From Mucinivorans hirudinis (GTDB taxonomy: Bacteria; Bacteroidota; Bacteroidia; Bacteroidales; Rikenellaceae): a stretch of 64,000 nt of DNA. Both the position numbers and the translations under genes were made by a program. Where the stretch lies: contig HG934468.1 in the NCBI GenBank assembly GCA_000723505.1, positions 2,512,798-2,576,797 on the forward strand, in the 5' to 3' direction. This document shows, piece by piece, positions 44,108-53,551 of this stretch (position 1 is the first letter of the stretch; each line of letters starts with the position of its first letter). Below the pieces are notes generated by a model. That model was not told the DNA's origin and did not search any database. It saw only the letters and a program-made list of their open reading frames with translations.

Positions 44108-45281
44108 TGTGTCTTAATCTAAATAGTTCGGCAAAGTCAATTTGTGTTTGGTCAAAGAAACCTTTTGGCCAATTCGTTAGCTCTCCTTTCTTGGTAATAG
44201 ATATTTCTTCAATCTTCGGCTGAGGGAATTCTGAACTTGTATCTCGCTCGCTAAAGTGGTTTATTGAAACAAGTTCATTGTTTATTTTGCCTTGAGCCGT
44301 AGCAATTTGGATACCATTAATTACGTGATCACTGTGTGTCTCGACAATTACTTTAACCCCTGATTGTGCAATTCTCGCTAAAAATTGCCCGATTCTTGAT
44401 TGAGCAGAAGGATGTAGATGTGCTTCAGGATTTTCAACAATCATAATAGTCCCTTTTCTAGCAATTAACCCTGTAACAACAATAGGTAAAACATAACTAA
44501 TACCGAAACCGATATTTGTTGCTATAACTTTTTTTCCATTTGTGTAAGAATTCCCAACCAATATCTGTGCTGTCTGTGTTTGCATATCTTGCCTTGCATC
44601 AATGGTTATTCCTGGCATTAAATATTGCATCCAGTCCTGTGTCTGCTTCAATAGCTGTTTGTTTGTATCATTAATATCAAATAATCTTTCATTTTCAACC
44701 AATATCTCTGTTTTTAGTTCATTCTTAAAGCCGTATTCATCGAGAATTTGAGCTGTATATTCACCCTGCCATCCAACATTAGGATAATCGTGAGATTTCA
44801 CTTTTTGTGCAATGCGTGGTCCTATTCTTTCTGCATTTAAGTAATACCATTCCTTTTCAAAAAGCGGTAATGTTCTGTAATCTCCTTGTTGGTTTCTGTT
44901 TTTTTCGTCTCCAATCTTAATCCACAGTAGTGATCTACTGTCATCTAAAGGATATGATAAACGAAACATATTGTTCTTCTCGACCATTTCAAGTTGAAGC
45001 TCGCTTTTCAATCCAACATTAGTAGGAGTAATATCGTTTGATCTACCTAATGAGAGGCAATAAGAATGATTTAACTCAATGTTTAAGTTGTAATCAATTG
45101 ATCCTGAATATTTATCAACTAACCATTTTGCATTATGCTCAATCGTCGCGCGGAATAATAATAATGCTTGAATTACAGAGCTTTTGCCATAGCCGTTTGC
45201 TCCAGCCAATAATGTAAGTCCATTAATGTTAATTGATGCATTATAAAAGCATTTAAAATTCTTTATATTAAATTTTATCAT
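44100..45281 (-). CDS. DUF3696-type AAA ATPase (393 aa)
   Basis: ABC/SMC-like ATPase. Walker A GANGYGKSS is near residue 30 (LTLLAGANGYGKSSVIQALL). Late in the protein come IMIVENPEAHLHPSAQS (signature/Walker B and D-loop) and VKVIVETHSDHVINGI (switch His). The C-terminus IEEISITKKGELTNWPKGFF matches my memory of DUF3696. Its ATG overlaps the DUF262 stop by 4 bases (45278-45281). Families of this type often sense or power defence modules; here it sits between a DUF262 protein and a YoeB-domain protein. Confidence 0.87.
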   Translation of the reverse strand: MIKFNIKNFKCFYNASININGLTLLAGANGYGKSSVIQALLLFRATIEHNAKWLVDKYSGSIDYNLNIELNHSYCLSLGRSNDITPTNVGLKSELQLEMVEKNNMFRLSYPLDDSRSLLWIKIGDEKNRNQQGDYRTLPLFEKEWYYLNAERIGPRIAQKVKSHDYPNVGWQGEYTAQILDEYGFKNELKTEILVENERLFDINDTNKQLLKQTQDWMQYLMPGITIDARQDMQTQTAQILVGNSYTNGKKVIATNIGFGISYVLPIVVTGLIARKGTIMIVENPEAHLHPSAQSRIGQFLARIAQSGVKVIVETHSDHVINGIQIATAQGKINNELVSINHFSERDTSSEFPQPKIEEISITKKGELTNWPKGFFDQTQIDFAELFRLRHNE

Positions 45282-46642
45282 ATCGATAAATGTTCTTTAA
45301 TTATATTACTCACTGAATAAAACACATACTCTAGATTGGCTCTACCGTTTGTTCCGTATGATAAATAATACATCAGTTCACTATTCTGTTCTAACTTTTT
45401 CACGAAGATAGGAAGAAGATAATTCTGTGGATATTTTTGCGTTATTACTTCATATGGAATATCAGCAAGTAGTACTGACCATGCAACAAATAGTGCCTTA
45501 TTGAAAAGTTGCTTTCTTGTATCATCGCCAATATGCTCATTCTTAACCTTTCTGAAAGCATATTTACTATCAAAAAGGTATTCTGCATTTTTCATTGCAT
45601 TAGTAAATAGTTTTATGACTCTTTCGTGAGTTACACTATCAATTGTGAAATAAGTTTCTGTCGCATCATCAAGAAAGGCTTCCATATATCCATGGTACGA
45701 AGATTTAAGAGTGGAATCTTTCTTGTATGCATCGTAAAAAATAATAAAACGCAATGCAACTTCCTGATCTTCCATTCTATCGGGCTTGACACTTTTATCA
45801 GTAGCAGATTTAAATTCGCTCAAAGCAGTCATTTCGTTGAGTAAATTTCTAAGGTATCTAGATGCTAGGCAGTTTCGTATTTCTTGATTTTTAAGAGGAC
45901 GACCACCTGTATTTATACGTCTGAATATATCGTATTTGACTTTAAAAGGGGAAGCAGGGTCAATAACATTTACAGCAAATTGAGTCATGTTAAACCATCT
46001 GTAATATTTAGGATCAATACCCTTTTGCCCCTTCGATTCGTCTGTTTTGTAATATCGACCCTTAACGCCTTCATCTAAATATTCAAGGTGCTTCAATGGA
46101 AATTCATTATTCATAAACTCCTTTATGGTTGTCAAACGTTGCAAACCATCAACAATAGTCAACCTTCCTTCTGTATCTTCAGCTAAGTAAAACATAGGAA
46201 GAGGTATTCTGAGTAATAATGATTCAATGAGTTTAGATTTTTGCACGGAATTCCAAACAAAATGACGTTGAAAGTCTGGCGTAAAATCGATGTCCTTATT
46301 ATCGATCATCTCTTCGATAAATTTAATGCTAAATTGCTTTTGGTGTACCTTTATTAGCTCTGGGTCATATGGAGTAATCTCAGGCTTTGACTCAAATTCA
46401 TTATTTTCAATACCTGATTGTTCACTTTCAACAATTTGAACAGCAAGCATATCAAGTTTGCCAGACAAGTCAGTCTGCCTGGGATCGATATTCATAAAAT
46501 CCACAACCTCCAAATGAGAGCCGACTAATTTTAATGCCATTTGGATTTTATTCTCACTATCAACCAACTCGTATAAACACTGGTTGTTGTTAATTGGAGT
46601 CAAAAAAACATCTTCTCCTGTATTTAATTTTAGTTCTATCAT
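45278..46642 (-). CDS. DUF262-domain protein (454 aa)
   Basis: The DUF262 fold, related to ParB/sulfiredoxin and found in GmrSD-type restriction enzymes, is shown by DFTPDFQRHFVW, LIESLLLRIPLPMFYL and the nucleotide-binding motif VDGLQRLTT (about residue 165). The HNH (DUF1524) nuclease half of GmrSD is not present; the C-terminal 180 residues are helical. It begins 34 bases after the stop of the methylase/helicase gene, without a visible promoter, and is coupled to the ATPase gene. It may bind a nucleotide or modified base and trigger the module. Confidence 0.87.
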   Translation of the reverse strand: MIELKLNTGEDVFLTPINNNQCLYELVDSENKIQMALKLVGSHLEVVDFMNIDPRQTDLSGKLDMLAVQIVESEQSGIENNEFESKPEITPYDPELIKVHQKQFSIKFIEEMIDNKDIDFTPDFQRHFVWNSVQKSKLIESLLLRIPLPMFYLAEDTEGRLTIVDGLQRLTTIKEFMNNEFPLKHLEYLDEGVKGRYYKTDESKGQKGIDPKYYRWFNMTQFAVNVIDPASPFKVKYDIFRRINTGGRPLKNQEIRNCLASRYLRNLLNEMTALSEFKSATDKSVKPDRMEDQEVALRFIIFYDAYKKDSTLKSSYHGYMEAFLDDATETYFTIDSVTHERVIKLFTNAMKNAEYLFDSKYAFRKVKNEHIGDDTRKQLFNKALFVAWSVLLADIPYEVITQKYPQNYLLPIFVKKLEQNSELMYYLSYGTNGRANLEYVFYSVSNIIKEHLSI

Positions 46643-46676
46643 AACGTTCTGAATATTTAATATTACTTTGACTGTT

Positions 46677-49600
46677 TTACTCCATTGGTTTAATCATTGA
46701 TTCGATGAAGGCGATTTCGTCTTCGGTTAAGCCGTATTTGGCGTATAGTTGCTTGTCTATCTCTGTTGTTGATTTGCTCCAATCAATGTCTGATTTTTCT
46801 GTAAAATCTTGAAGAGGTACAAGTCGATATGTTTTACTAGTTCCGTGTTGGCTCATTTTTGCTAAACTGTGTAGAAAACGAGCAAACTTAGAACGAAGAT
46901 ACATTGATAGGTTTTGGCTTGAGATCTCATCCAACGACAATTCTGCACCAACAACTAAAAAAGTTTCAGTACAAATAGTTCTTGGCTTTCCTACAAAAGA
47001 ATTCTGATTATCATCGTTTAGTTCCGTACCAATATTATTAGATTCGGACACATAAACCTTCCATAAATCAATCCATTCTTTATGAGAACGTATTTCTGCT
47101 TCATCTACATACCCAATGGAACCACCTCTTCCATAACACATCACAGGGTTTGTCAACCCTTCTTCATTCGCTCTAAATTTCTCATCGTTAATAAAGAATG
47201 TCCTAAACCCAAAAGCCTTAGCGGCAGATACGTAGTTCGCTAAGCTTTCATTATTTGAATTCGGATTTACTTTATCCATTATAGAAAGAGCTATCCCGTG
47301 CCGAATAAATGTTCCTGCATTTTCTGTTTTTAAGGAACGCATAATAGAAATAGGTTGCATATTCGATTGATGAGTGATAACCTTTGTTAAAGATTCTCTA
47401 TTATCATATTTCTCACTCCACAAGAAAAAGCATAAACCGCCTCTGATGTTGGTATTAGGAAACACATCCTCAGGATTAAGAAAATCGTGAAGCAATGATA
47501 TATGCTTGTCGTTAAGCATATTTTCTCTAAACTCGTCTAAACCTTTGCCTCCGGCATACCACCTTGAAGGCATAATCATAGATATATATGATGGTTTGAT
47601 TTTTTTAGCTATATCAACAAACTTATCATATATAGGTTTTGCGCTTGCTTGTGCCCCTCCATCCATTACTTGATACGGCGGATTTCCTACGATTGCTTTG
47701 AATTTCATATTATTATTTTCGTTTGCTTTCCAATAAGATTTGCCTTGTGAAACTTTCTCAACAAAGGCAGTTGATTTATTAGTGATTTGGTTGATAAGGT
47801 CTTCGAAATACCTCGCATTGACCTTTGCTTTGCGAAAGCCCACAAGAGTACGTTTGGTGATACTCTTTGCCATAGGGGTTTTGCAAAGTACGAAGATGTT
47901 TTCATTCAACACCTTATCCCATATCTTCAAATGGTGTTCGAGAGAATCACTTTCTGTTTTGTCGAAAAGGTCGGTTTGCTCGGCAAGTCGAGAACGATAA
48001 ACAGAGTAGGCGACATAGAGGGGATATAAACCCGTTTTAGAGTTGATTTCGAGAATCTTGGTATCAGAACCAAACACCTCGTCAGCAACACCTCCGTTGT
48101 CGGCAAAACGAGGCTTTGAAAGAGTATTCTCATACTTTTCGTCATAGAACACATAACCACCCATACATTCGCCCATATGCATATTGACAACTCGCCTCGG
48201 GGTCAACACTGTCTCCTTGTCGGGATTGCGGAAGGTAGAGAATATGTTTGTTATACGTTCGATACGCTCCTCAATATCGAGCGAGTCGGCAGCCTTTGCC
48301 ATAGCTCGAATACGTTTACCTGCTGCACAGAATATTTCTGGGTCGTAGTATTTCTTGAAACTATTAAAAGTTTGCTTATAAACACCCTTTGGCATAAACT
48401 CCTCCCACGATTGAGGGTCGATAAGTTCGGTGAAATTGTCGAGCGTTATGTCGGCTGTCTCGTCTTTAAGTTCGGCTCCATAGATAAGCAGAGGCATACG
48501 GATAGAGATGCCACGAAGAATGGAAACAGCCGTATCACGATTTTTGCGTTTCTTTACCTTATCTTCGAGTAGTTCTTTCTGCTCGTCGGTCAACTCCTTG
48601 CCTTTGCGTTTATCTTTCTCAGCTTGCCCCAACTGCTCGTACTCTTCATCGGCAAAGCCCTGATTGTTCATATCTATATCACCACTCTTAGGCATTGCCT
48701 TAGTCGAGCCAATAATCTTTTTTAGGTTGTCGAACTCTTGCAAATCTACGTCGGTGAGTTTCATCAAATCATCATTGTAGAGATAACCGTCCTCGAATCC
48801 ATTCTTAACCACTCTCTCAACGTATACCTTTTTGAGTTGTTCGAGCATACGAGGAACATCATAATCTCGCATCTGTGAACCATCGACTGCAATGATAGGG
48901 CAAAAGTTCAAAAACTCGCCCATAATCTTGCGGTCGTCGGTAGAGGTTTTACCTGCTTTTGCCGATATTTTAGCTGTTTCAGCAATAACCTTCAATGTGC
49001 GGTCGGGAGCAAAATCGAATACAAAACACTCTTCCTTGACCTTACCGCCTATAGTTGCAGGGGTTTGAACACGGAAGATAGTCTGCATATAACTTGATGC
49101 AGAGGTGTTAAATGAGCCTGAAAGCATCATCACGGCAGTCCACGGCTTAACAGAGACTCCTGTTGTCAATCGACCACAAGAAAGCGTGATTGTATATGTC
49201 TCCTCTGGTTTGTTGCCAATAGCATCTTCAACAGCTTTTAGAGCATCAGAGTATGATGCCTCTTCATCGCCATCACCTGCCACGTTGACTATAGTGAAAT
49301 GTTGGAAAACTGGGTGTTGTTGGAGCATCGCACTTAACGCACGTGCCTCCTTAACACCCGGAACCATCCACAACGAATGGCGGAAATTATCTCGATAAGC
49401 CTCGGTCGAGTATGGATAATTACTCTCCTTATCAGATTTTGTAATCAAATTCAGAAATGACAAAACATCGCTTCTATGTATAAAATTACCCGACTCATCG
49501 GTGCGGAAAAACTCTCTAAAGTTGAACGCCAACTCGCTATCAGCGAATTTTTCGATAAGTTTACCAAGATCGTATGTGTAGATATTTAGTCGAGGCAAAG

Positions 49601-50672
49601 AGGCGTATGGATTTGGATCGCCAAAATGAGTCAATGACCACTCCGCCTTCGCACGTTGCTCCATAACGTAGTCCCACGTATATATCTCATCCTCCTTGTA
49701 TTCGTCAATCAAATTAAAAGGCGTACCCGACAAACGTAGCACTTTAGTGGTGTCTTTTGTTAGTTCATACATTACAGCCCTACCAAGTTCAGTTTGTGTA
49801 CCTTCGTGTGCTTCATCGACAATGATGAAGTTCCACGGAGTAGCGAAAATTTCATTATTCTTATCGAAGTTGCCTCCCACCTTCTCAGACCCACGCAAAT
49901 CTTGCATTGACGCAAAATAGACATAGTGTTTATCTTCCTTTAAGGCTTGACGCTCCAATGAAGAGTGAGTATCGCCATTGTTCTTTGAACCATAAATGTA
50001 GTTAGGGGTATCATAGAATATTTTGGTAAAATCCTCAAACCAACCAGCATCAACCACTGGACGGTGTGTAAGTATCAAAGTGCGCTTAAACTGCATTTCC
50101 TTTGTAACTTGCAGAGCCGACAGAGTTTTACCAAAACGCATTTTGGCATTCCACAAGAATTGGTTGCCCTTAGTAAAATGCTTTTTAGTGAGTTTGATAG
50201 CCTCTTTCTGTTCTGGACGAAAGTCAATAGGATTTATATCTGTGGATATTTCTGTTGAATTCAACGAGCATCGACCCTCTTTGGCAGCTTTGATAGCATT
50301 CTTTACCGTTTCAACGTCTGTTAAAACCCATTCATTCGCTTTACCTTCAATCTCAAACACCTTTCTCTTGATGCCTGAACGCAATAAAACTTCTCGTACA
50401 GCTCCATCATTTAATGCACATAACCTACCACCAGCAGTGTATATAGCCAACTCGGTATACAGTAAATCATAAGCAATCCCAGCAGTCTGGGTATATTGAT
50501 TGATCCGTTTTTTAGCTGCAACATTTAGATTGTGACTCGACGGAGCAAGTCCCCATAAATCTTCATTGTCGTCGGCAGTGGCTTCGCCAACTTTCAAACA
50601 ACCTTTATGAGCCTCGTCATTAATACGAAACACATAAATTAGCTTTAGTTTAAATGATGATACAAACTTCAT
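46677..50672 (-). CDS. GIY-YIG-like/SF2 helicase/Eco57I-type methylase (1331 aa)
   Basis: Single-chain restriction-modification protein. Residues 10-80 look like a GIY-YIG/T5orf172-type nuclease (LIYVFRINDEAHKGCLKVGE and AAKKRINQYTQTAGIAYDLL). The SF2 helicase has Walker A AKMRFGKT (176-183), DEAH (286-289), LSGTPFN and the late motif LTTGVSVKPW. An Eco57I-type methylase follows with GNPPYQV (about 997) and MIMPSRWY. Domain order fits combined type II/III-like enzymes of Bacteroidetes. It starts 12 bases after the stop of the 332-aa gene, which I take as its partner. In an element without a separate restriction gene it would defend the host or the element. Confidence 0.85.
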   Translation of the reverse strand: MKFVSSFKLKLIYVFRINDEAHKGCLKVGEATADDNEDLWGLAPSSHNLNVAAKKRINQYTQTAGIAYDLLYTELAIYTAGGRLCALNDGAVREVLLRSGIKRKVFEIEGKANEWVLTDVETVKNAIKAAKEGRCSLNSTEISTDINPIDFRPEQKEAIKLTKKHFTKGNQFLWNAKMRFGKTLSALQVTKEMQFKRTLILTHRPVVDAGWFEDFTKIFYDTPNYIYGSKNNGDTHSSLERQALKEDKHYVYFASMQDLRGSEKVGGNFDKNNEIFATPWNFIIVDEAHEGTQTELGRAVMYELTKDTTKVLRLSGTPFNLIDEYKEDEIYTWDYVMEQRAKAEWSLTHFGDPNPYASLPRLNIYTYDLGKLIEKFADSELAFNFREFFRTDESGNFIHRSDVLSFLNLITKSDKESNYPYSTEAYRDNFRHSLWMVPGVKEARALSAMLQQHPVFQHFTIVNVAGDGDEEASYSDALKAVEDAIGNKPEETYTITLSCGRLTTGVSVKPWTAVMMLSGSFNTSASSYMQTIFRVQTPATIGGKVKEECFVFDFAPDRTLKVIAETAKISAKAGKTSTDDRKIMGEFLNFCPIIAVDGSQMRDYDVPRMLEQLKKVYVERVVKNGFEDGYLYNDDLMKLTDVDLQEFDNLKKIIGSTKAMPKSGDIDMNNQGFADEEYEQLGQAEKDKRKGKELTDEQKELLEDKVKKRKNRDTAVSILRGISIRMPLLIYGAELKDETADITLDNFTELIDPQSWEEFMPKGVYKQTFNSFKKYYDPEIFCAAGKRIRAMAKAADSLDIEERIERITNIFSTFRNPDKETVLTPRRVVNMHMGECMGGYVFYDEKYENTLSKPRFADNGGVADEVFGSDTKILEINSKTGLYPLYVAYSVYRSRLAEQTDLFDKTESDSLEHHLKIWDKVLNENIFVLCKTPMAKSITKRTLVGFRKAKVNARYFEDLINQITNKSTAFVEKVSQGKSYWKANENNNMKFKAIVGNPPYQVMDGGAQASAKPIYDKFVDIAKKIKPSYISMIMPSRWYAGGKGLDEFRENMLNDKHISLLHDFLNPEDVFPNTNIRGGLCFFLWSEKYDNRESLTKVITHQSNMQPISIMRSLKTENAGTFIRHGIALSIMDKVNPNSNNESLANYVSAAKAFGFRTFFINDEKFRANEEGLTNPVMCYGRGGSIGYVDEAEIRSHKEWIDLWKVYVSESNNIGTELNDDNQNSFVGKPRTICTETFLVVGAELSLDEISSQNLSMYLRSKFARFLHSLAKMSQHGTSKTYRLVPLQDFTEKSDIDWSKSTTEIDKQLYAKYGLTEDEIAFIESMIKPME

Positions 50673-50684
50673 ATGCTAGTGGTT

Positions 50685-51683
50685 TTATTTTATCAAATCT
50701 ATGAAACGGTATTTTCTACCTAACTTTTTTGTAATTGGATCTTTAGCTCTCCAATCCTTTACTAAACAATAGACTCCTGTATGATATAAGAATCCATCTT
50801 CCTGACATCCTCTGCAAGGTATTTTAGTAATATCTCCAAACAGAGATGTCTCCTCTATTGTTTTACAACTATTCGGTATAACTCCTTTAAGCCCATCCAT
50901 CTGCCAAATATTCCACGATACAATATAAGCAATGAATTTCAAAGATACCGGCAATGGATCTTTACCAAACTTGTGCTTGTAATAGTCCTTAAAAGTATAT
51001 AGCAACGCTTCTCGTGCCAATAGAAGATTGTCTCCCTGATATTCAAAACCATAAATGCTTTTATAGGCTGTTTGTGCCCACTCAAGCCACTCGGTTGATG
51101 TTTCCGTATTCTCGCCAACGATACGTAGTTTGCGGTCAAGCAGACCGATACGTTGCTCTATTGGAATAGCATCACCAGTTGTAGCATCGTATCTGCTTAC
51201 TAAATATGGAGCTTCTCCGCACGAAATTTCCAAGCGATTTTCACGTACATAATCTTTCCATGATTTATCTTCTGGAAAGATTATTGTGTCTGTTACTGAT
51301 ATCCAAGAACGTTTTCCGTCCTCAGAGGTTAACTCTTTGTTAAATACATTATTGCGACCGAACCACGCTTCGTCTATAAGATTATTCTGTGCGTTACAAA
51401 TCCACGATGGAGTGAATACTTCTGCTTTATCTCTTACACGGGATAATTGTTCGGTTTTGTTTTTATCTACTCTTGGTTTAATAATATCACCATTCTTGCC
51501 TGTTATCTGAGATACAGTTATCTCATCAGCCTCTCCATATCCATCTCCCATAAAAGCATAATTATCCGTAGCCCAAATTATATTCTTTTTTGAACTATGG
51601 TCTTTAAGTAATATAGGCAAAAGCTCCTTGTCGTACTTAATTATATCATTCTCTTTTATATCAACGAGGTTTTTTGAAACCAT
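50685..51683 (-). CDS. Partner protein of the restriction-modification gene (332 aa)
   Basis: Often annotated, as I recall, as restriction endonuclease subunit M, although I see no SAM-binding motif. Recognisable phrases are AEVFTPSWICNAQNNLIDEA (the VFTP start of methylase-like N-termini), RYDATTGDAIPIEQRIG and CRGCQEDGFLYHTGVYCLVK with several cysteines. It lies between the HTH gene (2-base gap) and the large helicase/methylase gene, so it surely belongs to that system. Its exact role, perhaps target recognition or the missing methylase part, is open. Confidence 0.7.
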   Translation of the reverse strand: MVSKNLVDIKENDIIKYDKELLPILLKDHSSKKNIIWATDNYAFMGDGYGEADEITVSQITGKNGDIIKPRVDKNKTEQLSRVRDKAEVFTPSWICNAQNNLIDEAWFGRNNVFNKELTSEDGKRSWISVTDTIIFPEDKSWKDYVRENRLEISCGEAPYLVSRYDATTGDAIPIEQRIGLLDRKLRIVGENTETSTEWLEWAQTAYKSIYGFEYQGDNLLLAREALLYTFKDYYKHKFGKDPLPVSLKFIAYIVSWNIWQMDGLKGVIPNSCKTIEETSLFGDITKIPCRGCQEDGFLYHTGVYCLVKDWRAKDPITKKLGRKYRFIDLIK

Positions 51684-51685
51684 AT

Positions 51686-51901
51686 CTATTTTTTCTTTTT
51701 ACTATCAATCAATTCCTTCGGATCTACTTGTAAGATTTCCGCTATCTCAAAAAGTAGTTCGAGACTTGGTTGGCGACGGTTGCAGACATAAGCATTCACG
51801 ATACTGAAACTCTTTCCGAGTTTATCCGCAAGCCATGTTTGCCTAATGCCTTTTTCATCAAGCACTTCTCTTATTCTATTCATCGCATAAATCTTTTGCA
51901 T
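51686..51901 (-). CDS. XRE-family HTH regulator (71 aa)
   Basis: Small Cro/C1-type repressor: IRQTWLADKLGKSFSIVNAY-type recognition helix and LLFEIAEILQVDPKELI. I take the Met at 51901 (MQKIYAMNRIREVL); 51883 is possible. The longer frame from 51943 would start ahead of the likely transcription start (a near-consensus TACCTTTA lies at about 51922). It is the first gene of the six-gene operon and probably controls it, like the C proteins of restriction systems. Confidence 0.85.
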   Translation of the reverse strand: MQKIYAMNRIREVLDEKGIRQTWLADKLGKSFSIVNAYVCNRRQPSLELLFEIAEILQVDPKELIDSKKKK

Positions 51902-52009
51902 AACATCTATTTGACCATAAAGGTATGAAATATTATGATGCATCCATATAAAATGGAGAGAAAATATTTTGTATTTCCCTCTCCATCATTATTTTTCGAT
52001 GATTGAATG

Positions 52010-52582
52010 CTATTTTTTCTTGATTTTTTCAGCCTCGTGGTTTAGCTTTTCAGCTTCTTGTTGGCGGAGTCGGGCTTGCTCATCGAGGGTGGCTTTCTGT
52101 TGTACGGCTCGTTCGTAATTCTCTACATCTTTACTCATCTGTCGGATTTTGGCATTATCCCGGTTAATTTCGAAGAGGTCTTCTAATTCTGAGATGCGCT
52201 GTGGCGTGGCTTCGCCTTTCATTTTGATGTATCGGTATTTTAGGTCGTTGTCGATTCGGTCGTAGTTTGGACGTGTGGCGAGGTAGAGCCACGCACTTAG
52301 TCCGGTAATAATGATAATCATTCCGATGAAAATAAAAACAGCCTCTTTCGACACGATGTCAATTGTGATGCGTCGTTCTCGGATTACTGGTTTGCGAGCC
52401 TCCTCGATTGCTTCTTTTAGCTGTGTTGTATTGTCGGCTGTCTGGTCGATGCTGCTTTGCATCATCACGGTGAGGGTCTCTACTTTTGAGAGGTCGGATT
52501 GTGGGGACTTACTGTTCTGCTTGACCAATTTGGTCAGTTCTTCAATCATAAAGATGATTACATCTTCTTTGTCTGTTGCCAT
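52010..52582 (-). CDS. Membrane protein of the mobilization module (190 aa)
   Basis: One transmembrane segment (AVFIFIGMIIIITGLSAWLY, about residues 82-101) between a soluble N-terminal half and a long charged helix (RAVQQKATLDEQARLRQQEA) that should form a coiled coil. No enzyme motif. It follows the relaxase gene by 21 bases. Similar single-pass proteins accompany Bacteroides mobilization genes and may link the relaxosome to the membrane; this is inferred. Confidence 0.65.
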   Translation of the reverse strand: MATDKEDVIIFMIEELTKLVKQNSKSPQSDLSKVETLTVMMQSSIDQTADNTTQLKEAIEEARKPVIRERRITIDIVSKEAVFIFIGMIIIITGLSAWLYLATRPNYDRIDNDLKYRYIKMKGEATPQRISELEDLFEINRDNAKIRQMSKDVENYERAVQQKATLDEQARLRQQEAEKLNHEAEKIKKK

Positions 52583-52603
52583 ATTTTTTTAGTTTTTAAA
52601 TGG

Positions 52604-53518
52604 TTAAAATCTGATTCCTTTTTTCTTTTTTCGTTGCATACGCTTGCGGAATGCCTCCTCTTCGGGGTCTGTGCCGTTGGGGAGTATCGGCATATCGAAG
52701 AGTGAGCCGATAGAGTCGCCAACGGTGCTGCTTTCGTGGTGTTCGGGGCGGTGCTGCGGTTGTTGCACAGGTGGCAAGACCTGTTGCTCCGCTCGGTTGT
52801 TCTGCCGTAAGGCGTAGTCGATTTTGGAGTAGCTGAACTGGCGATCTACCTTTGAGCCATTGAACGAGAGGTTGTTCATCGTAAACCTTACCCCCTCAAT
52901 TTGGTCGGTTGAGCCTTTGGTTTTGAAGCCCAACTCTATCCCCTCTGTTCTGAGCCTGCTGCGGAGCTCTTGCCACGATTTCGATTGAGGGACGTGTTTG
53001 CAAAGAGCATCATAAATTTGGTACTTCGTTGCATCGGGTTCTCGGAGCTGCTCTCGCTTGACGTTCTCTTTTCCACTTGAAACATACAAGCCGTGTTTGA
53101 TTGTTAGCTCTTTGCAGAGTGCCGTGCTGCGGAACCGTTCGTTTTGGTCGGAGATGCGTTTGCCGTTAAAGTCGATGCGGTTCATTATTAGGTGGATGTG
53201 CGGATGGTCTCGGTCGGTGTGGCGGACGATTAAGACCTGCGTATTGCCGTAGCCCATCTTTTTCATATACTCATCTGCTATCTCAATCATCTTCGCATTG
53301 GTCAGTTTTTCTCTATCCTGTGCCGAAAAATCGAGAGAGATATGGGCGACAGGCTTAGCAATTTGCACCAGTCGAGCCTGTGTTTCGAAGCTGCGGATTA
53401 TGGACTCTTTGTCGATATTCCGCACTCCTTTTGTGGCGATTATATCGGCTTCTTTGCGATTCAAAACGTAGTTTACAGCATTGCCAAAACTATTTCCTTG
53501 TATGATTTTTGCTATCAT
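52604..53518 (-). CDS. Relaxase (MobB-like, 304 aa)
   Basis: Relaxase/mobilization nuclease. The N-terminus MIAKIIQGNSFGNAVNYVLN is typical of the Bacteroides type; the three-His metal motif is HTDRDHPHIHLIMNRID (about residues 100-116) and the catalytic Tyr is probably Y27 or nearby. The C-terminus is basic and glutamine/proline-rich. It nicks oriT so that the element can be mobilized by a conjugative helper. It follows the MobC-like gene by 33 bases. Confidence 0.9.
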   Translation of the reverse strand: MIAKIIQGNSFGNAVNYVLNRKEADIIATKGVRNIDKESIIRSFETQARLVQIAKPVAHISLDFSAQDREKLTNAKMIEIADEYMKKMGYGNTQVLIVRHTDRDHPHIHLIMNRIDFNGKRISDQNERFRSTALCKELTIKHGLYVSSGKENVKREQLREPDATKYQIYDALCKHVPQSKSWQELRSRLRTEGIELGFKTKGSTDQIEGVRFTMNNLSFNGSKVDRQFSYSKIDYALRQNNRAEQQVLPPVQQPQHRPEHHESSTVGDSIGSLFDMPILPNGTDPEEEAFRKRMQRKKKKGIRF

Positions 53519-53551
53519 TTTTTATTGAATTATTTAATCTGTCGTGTGCGG

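Noticed and set aside
48177-50472. Several plus-strand frames of 70-150 codons
   Set aside because: All are antisense to the 1331-aa helicase/methylase, which has clear motifs over its whole length.
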